Shown here: one piece after another, positions 8,671 to 15,000 of the stretch
Position numbering within the stretch: the first letter of the stretch is position 1
How the letters are laid out: each line of letters begins with the position of its first letter
Assembly: GCA_002104895.1 (NCBI GenBank)
Contig: MCFG01000434.1
Span: forward strand, 1-15,000
Direction: 5' to 3'
DNA length: 15,000 nt
Source of the DNA: Anaeromyces robustus
Taxonomy: Eukaryota > Neocallimastigomycota > Neocallimastigomycetes > Neocallimastigales > Neocallimastigaceae
Translations under genes and position numbers: made by a program
Notes under the pieces: model-generated
Told to the model about the DNA's origin: nothing
Database searches by the model: none
The model's input: the letters and a program-made list of their open reading frames with translations, nothing else

Positions 8671-10824
8671 TTAACAATCACTAGGTATATCATGATTATT
8701 AACATATTTAATATCTCCAGAAGCATCTTTTTGTGCTGGCTTAGCATTAACACCTAATCCACGAGCAGCAAAACCTTTCCATAAAGCACATCTCATTCTT
8801 TTAAAATTAGAAAATTGACGTTGGGCTAAGATAATAGAATCTCTTGCTTCAATAAAGGTTGGATTACATGGCATAAGTTTTAATGCATCTACTACAATCT
8901 TAGCTAAACGAATATTACCTGGTAAAGTTCTGGAATTAACTTCTAAACTAACATTTTTATCATCACCATTATTAGAATTCAATAAAATATTATTTGAAAA
9001 ACCATAAGCATCAATGACTTCCCATATAACATCATACATTATAGATGCCCAAAGTTGACCACCAAAGTGAGCTTCTATTTCTGTATTCTTAGCATGTGAT
9101 AAATTACTATAAGTTAATGGATTAGCTTTTTGATCTCTGGTATAATGGTACTTTCTAGAAGTACCATTAGAAAGCCATTTAGCCCAAATAAGATCCTTTT
9201 TATTATTTTCACCTTTCTTGGTAGTTATAAGTAATGAAAAGAAATCTGATAAACCTTCATTAATACAATCAGCTTCAGGATCTTTAAAACAACCAGTTTG
9301 TGTAGGACCACCAACTAATCTACCACTAACACCATGAGTATATTCATGAATAATAACTTGATTTGAGAAGGCTGGATCTCTTTCAATATCTTTTATTCTA
9401 TTATAAATTAAAAGTTTCATTCTTGGACTTTTACCATCAGCACCACAAATCATATAAGCATTGTTATTACCACTAGGATTCTGAATAAGAACTACAAGTT
9501 GGTCATTACCTTTACCACCTTTATTCCAGTTATTAGTTTGGAAATTTCCATATTTTTCAGTGAAACCGTAAACATAGAAAAAGTCATGTAAAATATTTGT
9601 AATATAAAATGCATTTGTAACTGCAGCTTGATAATTATCTTTTGCTTTAGCTGCATTACTATTATATTTATAATCAAAAATTAATTCTTTTTTAGTAGAT
9701 GTTGCAATGAATTTTTGATTAGCATCATATGAAACACTTGTATCCCAATCAAGAACAGCTTTAACATTATTTCCATTTGTATAGTAATAGAGGTATTTAC
9801 CATCTCTATTCCATCCTCTAGGAGAAGCATTTTTGTTTTCTGGGTCTACAATAAGTTTACTACCTTCACCAATATCAACATTATACCATGGGACTGCACG
9901 AAAAGTAGCACTTCTTGCTAAATCATAAATATCATATAATTCACCAGTAGTTGTTGAAATATCAGCTACAAAAAGATGATCTTCTAATTCAACAGTAAGT
10001 TCATAAACATAATCAAATGAATCAGCATTTAATGGTATAACTTTTTCTTCAATATCAATAGTATCGTCATAAGTATAGCCAACACCTTTCATTGTAGTTT
10101 TATTTGGATCATTATTTTCAACCATAGTTAATTGATTAGCATTTACATTATAACCAAGTGCAGTTGAAAATTTAACTATGGCATCATTAACACTTAATTT
10201 GTTAGGCTGATTACCATAGATAAATTTTGAATTATATATTTTATCTAATGATAAAATAGGTATCACTTCAACATTGATATCACCTTCAGCCTGTGAGGTA
10301 TCTCTCATTGCTGTTGGAATTAAGGTACTACCATATGAAATAACATTTCCTGTTTTTCTATGAATATTAACATTGGCAGCGACATTTGATAATTCTTTTC
10401 CTCCAATAACTTGACGGAAATGAACATTAACAAGACCGCCTTCAGTAATTATATCTTTTATAACTAATTCACTTTCGGTAATACCAACTTCATTTACTAA
10501 ATGATTAATAGCAATTGCTTTAAAATCATTTGCTATTGAATATTCTTGTCTTTTATTAAGAATTGAATTTTTTCTAGCTAATTTATTAAATAACTTTTTG
10601 AATATGTTATCTGAACTACCATTTTCATTTCTTCTATTTAATTGATTTAATTGAAAATCTACATTTTGATTATATTGGGTATTTGTTATATTATTATTAT
10701 CTAATTCATTTTTTGAAACAATAATTTCCTCATATACTTGATGTATTCTTGGAGGACTGTATACTGCGTATGCAAATAATTCTAAACTTTGAATTATTAA
10801 AGTAAAATATAATATTGATTTCAT
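8671..10824 (-). CDS. Secreted fungalysin metalloprotease (peptidase family M36), prepro-form
   Basis: Fungalysins are secreted zinc endopeptidases that degrade extracellular protein. This complete 717-aa intronless ORF has a hydrophobic signal peptide (about residues 1-20, ending FAYA). A long N-terminal pro-region follows, with a fungalysin/thermolysin propeptide domain around 97-150 (VHFRQVIGGKELSNVAANV). The catalytic domain starts near A306 (ATFRAVPWYNVDIGEG, the usual mature N-terminus). It holds HEYTHG with H493, E494 and H497, and EGLSDFF with E523 as third zinc ligand. Later family blocks are PTFIEARDSIILAQ (655-668) and LWKGFAARGLGVNA (681-694). Six cysteines (460, 512, 520, 653, 679, 717), all in the mature part, could form three disulfides, and NGT at 553 is a glycosylation sequon. 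The protein ends just after the catalytic core with no dockerin or carbohydrate-binding tail. The precursor is longer than typical Aspergillus fungalysins (roughly 630 aa), mainly through an Asn-rich pro-segment (about 40-95). An A22 run directly precedes the ATG. Confidence 0.97.
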   Translation of the reverse strand: MKSILYFTLIIQSLELFAYAVYSPPRIHQVYEEIIVSKNELDNNNITNTQYNQNVDFQLNQLNRRNENGSSDNIFKKLFNKLARKNSILNKRQEYSIANDFKAIAINHLVNEVGITESELVIKDIITEGGLVNVHFRQVIGGKELSNVAANVNIHRKTGNVISYGSTLIPTAMRDTSQAEGDINVEVIPILSLDKIYNSKFIYGNQPNKLSVNDAIVKFSTALGYNVNANQLTMVENNDPNKTTMKGVGYTYDDTIDIEEKVIPLNADSFDYVYELTVELEDHLFVADISTTTGELYDIYDLARSATFRAVPWYNVDIGEGSKLIVDPENKNASPRGWNRDGKYLYYYTNGNNVKAVLDWDTSVSYDANQKFIATSTKKELIFDYKYNSNAAKAKDNYQAAVTNAFYITNILHDFFYVYGFTEKYGNFQTNNWNKGGKGNDQLVVLIQNPSGNNNAYMICGADGKSPRMKLLIYNRIKDIERDPAFSNQVIIHEYTHGVSGRLVGGPTQTGCFKDPEADCINEGLSDFFSLLITTKKGENNKKDLIWAKWLSNGTSRKYHYTRDQKANPLTYSNLSHAKNTEIEAHFGGQLWASIMYDVIWEVIDAYGFSNNILLNSNNGDDKNVSLEVNSRTLPGNIRLAKIVVDALKLMPCNPTFIEARDSIILAQRQFSNFKRMRCALWKGFAARGLGVNAKPAQKDASGDIKYVNNHDIPSDC

Positions 10825-10846
10825 TTTTTTTTTTTTTTTTTTTTTT
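10825..10846 (-). repeat. A22 tract immediately before the fungalysin start codon
   Basis: The plus strand has 22 T, so the sense strand reads A22 directly followed by ATGAAA. It would form the end of the 5' leader and give an all-A context at the start codon. An A-rich leader is normal for fungi; an uninterrupted 22-base run touching the ATG is more extreme. Length may be affected by sequencing error. Confidence 0.75.
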
Positions 10847-12294
10847 ATTCTAAAAAAATAATTTATTTTTTCTTATTTATTTATTATTTAATGTTAATAT
10901 ATTTTAGTTAAATATTTAAGTTCTTCAGTATATTTTTTTATTATAAGGATTTGTTTATTATTATCCTTTCTTTTTTGATTTTTTTTTTAAAATGATTTTT
11001 TTTTTTTTTTTTAAGTATTTCAAGGCTATGTTCTTTTTGACACAATATTAAAATGCTATTATTATTTGTAAGTATTTTATTTTTTATATATTTTAAAAAC
11101 AATGTTATTTATTAAATCCAATATTATTAATTTAGAATAAAATATGATTATATTTAATATGTCATATTAAAAAGATTCTTTTATTATTTAACTAATTTAA
11201 TAAATAATAAATAAATAGGAAAGTATGGATATATAAAAATAAAAAAAAATAAAAGAAAATAAAAAAAATTTTTTTAAAGAAAATTAGCCGTTTTTATATA
11301 TATTATACATCTAAAAAACTTATATTAAAAAAAAATATTGCCTTTTTTTAACAATTAATAATTTATTTAATTTAATAATGTTTCATCTATTTATTTATTT
11401 TTATTTTTTTTTTTTTTTTTTAATTTTATAATAAAAAAAAAGTATGTTAATACACTATAATATAATATATAAGATTTTAATTTATATTAAAAAAATTTTT
11501 GTATTTAAATATTATATTAAATTATATTAAATGATACAAATAAAAAAAATTATATAAATGTCAATCTAATTAATATATTAGTAATATATTGATAAATACA
11601 TTGGTATTTTATTATGATTTAAAGTTGTATTCATAAATGATTTTTTGTTTGTTCAATTTAAATAATATTTTATTTCCTAATAAAGAAATTTTAATAAACA
11701 AATAAAATGATTTGAATAATTTTTTTTGTAAAAATTATATGTTATATTGTAATAAAAAATTTATATATTGAAAATTTTATATATTACAATATATTATATA
11801 AACTATATAATTCTAATAAAATTTTGTATACAATTTCAATATATTAATTACTGCATGTATTTTATTAATATAAATATAATAATATACATATATAATGAAA
11901 ATATATGTAAAAAAAAATTATATAATATTATAATATATTAGTAATATATAAAATATAATATTTTAATATCTAATATATTATTACAATATACATGATGATA
12001 TAGTTTTTAATATAATATAATAATAAATATAATATATTATATTATAAATATTAGGGTGGTAATAATTTATTATAAATAATTAATAAAAAGTACATAGGAA
12101 AAATATGAATGATTAATCATTATTAATTTTAATATTAATATTGAATTATTAAACAAAATTATTTATTAACAATTTTTATATTATGATACACGTAATGATT
12201 ATATTATGATATATATAATTATATATATATAATTGATAATAAAATAATCAAAAAAAAATATAATATATAATATATTATATAATATAATGAAAGA

Positions 12295-12362
12295 TTTTTT
12301 TATACATATTAAACAGAAAATTGTTTTAATATTAAAACAAATTTTCTGTTTTTTTTTATACA
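12295..12362. repeat. 41-base near-perfect palindrome flanked by 12-base direct repeats
   Basis: AAACAGAAAATTGTTTTAAT (12311-12330) is followed without spacer by its reverse complement (12331-12351), apart from one extra base. TTTTTTTATACA occurs on both sides (12295-12306 and 12351-12362; the right copy shares one base with the arm). The arms contain CAG/CTG, which is unusual for the region. The layout resembles a tiny inverted-repeat insertion with target duplication. A T-rich direct repeat can also arise by chance. Confidence 0.65.
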
Positions 12363-12687
12363 ATACATGTTTTTTTTAACCTCATATATGAAGATTTACC
12401 CAATTCTTTCATATAATTTTTAAATATTTCATGTAACAGTAACAACAATCACAATAACTACAACTACAAAAAGAAATTAACAGAATAAAATATTTAAAGA
12501 ATTTCATAAAATAATAATAATAATAATAAAAAACAAATATGCAACTAATCTTAAAAAAATATGTATATTTGTTATAAAAAATATGTATATCTGTTATAAT
12601 AGTATTTACAATATGTATTGATCATGTAATATAACAAAAAATACTATTTATAATTTGTTCTATTATTATTATTTATTGTTATTTGTA

Positions 12688-12734
12688 TTTATTTATTTAT
12701 TTATTTATTTATTTATTATATATATATATATATA
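12688..12734. repeat. (TTTA)n-(TA)n microsatellite
   Basis: About seven ATTT units run directly into about ten TA units. This is simple-sequence DNA with no other signal. Confidence 0.9.
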
Positions 12735-12801
12735 AAATTAAATTTAGAAAAAAAAAAAAAACTAACATGTACAAGAAATAAAAGGGGTAAAAGATAATAT
12801 G

Positions 12802-12829
12802 AATCATTATGAATTCAGTCATAATCATT
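12802..12829. repeat. 11-bp inverted repeat with one mismatch
   Basis: AATCATTATGA (12802-12812) and TCATAATCATT (12819-12829) pair around a six-base loop. It lies just upstream of the larger stem at 12856-12920 and uses similar TCATAA words. Confidence 0.45.
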
Positions 12830-12855
12830 TATTAAAACAATCATGTGACTACAAT

Positions 12856-12920
12856 TATTACATAGATTTATGATGATTTATAGGCTTATCATAATAGTAT
12901 TATCATAAATTTATGTAATA
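12856..12920. repeat. 19-bp stem with 27-base loop
   Basis: The arms 12856-12874 (core ACATAGATTTATGAT) and 12902-12920 (core ATCATAAATTTATGT) are complementary except for one position that would be a G-U pair in a plus-strand RNA. The loop carries GGCTTATCATAATAG, whose TATCATA can form an alternative pairing with the left arm. The local composition is less monotonous than the flanks. It could be a structured RNA or a cruciform; there is no further evidence of transcription. Confidence 0.55.
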
Positions 12921-13331
12921 TATATTATTTAAATTATTAATATATAAATTAATAAAAGTTTAACTTTAAATAAATTTATTATCTATATAAAAATGTATTA
13001 ATAAATTCTAAAAATGTACAAGAATTTAATATTAAGGATAATTTTTTATAATGAAAAATATAAGGGATAAATTATTCAACAACGAATAGTTTTTTTTAGA
13101 AAGTTGAAACCTCCTTGTAATAAATTAAAAAATCGAAACCATGTTTTAAAAAAAAAAAATTATAACAATTATTAAAAAATTTAGTTTTTTTTTTTTTTAT
13201 TAATTAAAGTGACGTATTAATTAATTAACTTGACTAATGTTATATCTATATTATAATTAATTAGATGATTAGCATTTTAAATAATGTTTGAATATTTTTT
13301 ATGCACATCAAATATAATAAATAGAATTCTA

Positions 13332-13358
13332 TTTTTTTTTTTTTTTTTTTTTTTTTTT
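13332..13358. repeat. T27 homopolymer followed by GGTATG
   Basis: This is an uninterrupted run of 27 T, the longest in the window, followed by GGTATGAATGATAC. T-rich tracts followed by GGTA also occur at about 6766, 6844 and 7027. Confidence 0.8.
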
Positions 13359-13515
13359 GGTATGAATGATACATTTTTTAAATAAAACAAACAAATAAAC
13401 AAACAAAATGTATATATAATATATAATATATATATATATATAAACAAATTATAAAACAAAATATTTATATAATATATAGATAAACAAAACAAAACAAAAA
13501 TAAAATATGTAACTT

Positions 13516-13640
13516 GAATATATATAACCAAAATACCTATAACCATAATATAAAATATAGAACCAATATATATAACCCAAAAATAAGACTAATATTTGTG
13601 TAATAAATAAAACACTACATTTTAACCAATATATATATAA
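13516..13640. repeat. Cluster of AATATATATAACC-type short repeats
   Basis: Variants of AATATATATAACCMAAAA occur near 13517, 13566 and 13629, the last with ATAATC in place of TAACC. Between the first two lies AAATACCTATAACCATAAT (13531-13549), the exact reverse complement of 7065-7083 in the tandem array on the left. No coding potential is seen. Confidence 0.5.
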
Positions 13641-14356
13641 TCAAAAAAAAATTTTTTAACTAAAGATTTATTTTTTTTGAAAAAACCTGTTTGTAATATG
13701 TTTTAAATTGTTTTATTCTCTTTTAATGAAGCCTATATTAATATATATAATATTTTTTAAAGAACTAGTCCATTAATGAAAAATTAATATTATAAACAAG
13801 AGAATAATGATTAAAAAAATATTCTCTTATATTTTTTTTATTATGAAATATATATATATATTTTCCAAAAATTATATATTTGATATAATTTTTGAAAAAT
13901 AAAACATGGTATTAAAGATAAAACATTTTTGATTTTCTAAAAATAAAAAGGTTTATTATATTAATGTATACTATAAAATATAAATTTTCCTTTTTTTTTT
14001 TTTTTTTTTTGTTTTTTTAAAAGTTATTTTATATTAATATATATTTGTGTAAATATAGAATTTTTAGAAGATAGTATATTAAATAAGATAAGTTCAATTT
14101 AAATTTATATTTCTTTTTTTATTACATTTAGTAAAAAAATATATATATATAAATATTGAGGATACTAATTTTTATAGAAATGAAAATCGTTTAATGGGAG
14201 ATATAAATATAGAGAAACAATGACTTCAATCTCTTATGGAAAAGTTAAAATTCATAATTAGGAGGTTATTAAATGTATAATTACTAGTTACATAAAAAAG
14301 TTGAAATATTAATTTCAAAAATTGTTAATTATTATTATAATGTGAGGTATAAATAA

Positions 14357-14482
14357 ATGTTATATTTAGATATGAGTTTTAATTATATACAAAAGAAGTT
14401 CAATATAATATATATTCAGAAAGAAAAAGATGAAAGTGTTACATTTTTAAAAAATATTACTGTTAGAGGTATATTTGTATAA
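14357..14482 (+). other. Short coding-like stretch (41 codons), possible gene relic
   Basis: An ATG-initiated frame of 41 codons ends in TAA at 14480. Its second half, EKDESVTFLKNITVRGIFV, has a more mixed amino-acid composition than random A/T DNA gives. The next 68 bases repeat this sequence in a shifted frame (ENVTFLKSITVRGVFV). I do not recognise the family. It may be a decayed gene fragment, an exon of an unseen gene, or chance. Confidence 0.2.
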
Positions 14483-14556
14483 ACAAGTAAGAAAAAGATG
14501 AAAATGTTACATTTTTAAAAAGTATTACTGTTAGAGGTGTATTTGTATAAACAAGT
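14421..14556. repeat. 68-bp tandem duplication, two copies
   Basis: Copies at 14421-14488 and 14489-14556 differ at only three positions, all A/G transitions. The period of 68 is not a multiple of three, so a continuous reading frame would shift between copies. The close match suggests a recent duplication. Confidence 0.92.
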
Positions 14557-14635
14557 AGAGTCAAGTAATGGGTTAAATTAAAAATTTATTGATAATATAT
14601 ATATTTATAATATTAATATATTAATAAATTGTATA

Positions 14636-14668
<33 letters not shown>

Positions 14669-14869
14669 CTTATTTTTAAAAATAATACTCAAATTTTATA
14701 TTAAATATATATATAGTGATAGTATTCATACAAAAAAAAATTGATGATAGTAAATTTCTCTTTCATGAAGGTTATAATATACTATAAAAAAGTTTTGTGT
14801 TATATTATGAAATTAATCAAAAAAAAATTTTTAAGATAATATAAATATAAATAATATTACTGATACTAG

Positions 14870-15000
14870 ATATGTATATTAATAGTAAATACTATTGGTG
14901 TTATAGATATTAAGGTTAGAACTGATACTATAGATTTATCATATTTAAGAAGGAATTCAATTGGAAAAAGTGATATTTTTTGTATGATTAACGGGTGGAA
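14870..15000 (+). other. Open frame at right edge, possible exon
   Basis: This frame is open for 43 codons to the window end and includes VNTIGVIDIKVRTDTIDLSY and SIGKSDIFCMINGW, a varied composition unlike the surrounding low-complexity DNA. An acceptor-like TATTAATAG ends at 14885 and would start an exon at TAAATACT in the matching phase. No family is recognised and no start codon is evident, so it could be an internal exon or relic of a gene continuing to the right. Confidence 0.25.

Larger units (their letters stand above)
10847..14356. other. Second gene-poor A/T-rich region (about 3.5 kb)
   Basis: This region includes the promoter of the fungalysin gene at its left end, but I cannot pick out a specific core promoter. 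The rest shows no supportable exon. It holds a palindrome with flanking direct repeats (12295-12362), hairpins (12802-12829, 12856-12920, 13798-13828, 13866-13894), a TTTA/TA microsatellite (12688-12734), a T27 run (13332-13358) and short TATAACC-type repeats (13516-13640). A Thr-like ACA/ACT-rich stretch at 12436-12470 is too short to call coding. Confidence 0.7.

Noticed and set aside
9492-9677. 61-aa minus-strand frame within the fungalysin gene
   Set aside because: Alternative-frame shadow of a well-supported gene.
10945-10968. AAGGAT/ATCCTT dyad with a GGATAA (GATA-factor-like) site upstream of fungalysin
   Set aside because: A single short match in such A/T-rich DNA is expected by chance, although nitrogen control of a protease would make sense.
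12351-12357. Hairpin plus T run read as an intrinsic (bacterial-type) terminator
   Set aside because: The genome is eukaryotic and no gene ends there; T runs are everywhere.
13277-13546. 89-aa minus-strand frame
   Set aside because: It is made of poly-Lys from the T27 run and Tyr/Ile low complexity from TA repeats.
1-15000. tRNA, rRNA, CRISPR array, LTR or reverse transcriptase genes
   Set aside because: I scanned for cloverleaf-like G/C-richer blocks, regularly spaced repeats and polymerase or integrase motifs, and saw none.

Overview
The window is eukaryotic nuclear DNA of extreme A+T content. Its genes have GT-AG introns, and it is full of homopolymer runs, A/T microsatellites and long gene-poor spacers. 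An M36 fungalysin protease, a fungal-looking S-adenosylhomocysteine hydrolase, short AT-rich introns and almost pure A/T intergenic DNA best fit an anaerobic gut fungus (Neocallimastigomycota, e.g. Piromyces, Neocallimastix, Anaeromyces). This is inferred from composition and gene families, not from a database match.

Layout: (1) 1-1614, minus strand: adenosylhomocysteinase, 5' part only, continuing off the left edge. It has a 16-nt first coding exon, a 726-bp intron and then one long exon. (2) 1615-2372: a 758-bp divergent spacer with a TATA-like box for the hydrolase, inverted repeats, a 24-bp duplicated unit and an A22 run. (3) 2373-4144, plus strand: a complete four-exon RlmN-type radical-SAM RNA methyltransferase (377 aa when spliced). 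Its first intron carries a perfect 23-bp hairpin. (4) 4145-8670: about 4.5 kb with no gene I can support, holding microsatellites, hairpins and a degenerate tandem array at 6692-7083. (5) 8671-10824, minus strand: a complete, intronless secreted fungalysin preproenzyme (717 aa) with an A22 tract directly before its start codon. (6) 10825-14356: a second A/T desert with a palindrome flanked by direct repeats (12295-12362), a stem-loop pair (12802-12920) and TATAACC-type short repeats. (7) 14357-15000: a 68-bp tandem duplication and short coding-like stretches that may be a gene relic or exons of a gene beyond the right edge.

The two left-hand genes share S-adenosylmethionine metabolism: the RNA methylase makes S-adenosylhomocysteine and the hydrolase removes it. 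They are transcribed divergently from one spacer. The hydrolase shows the codon bias of a highly expressed gene; the other two genes use mostly A/T-ending codons. The protease is an unrelated secreted enzyme. I found no clear mobile-element protein, tRNA, rRNA, CRISPR array or novel multi-gene system. The most unusual items are the RlmN gene in a lineage thought to lack an organelle genome, and the structured repeats in the non-coding DNA.
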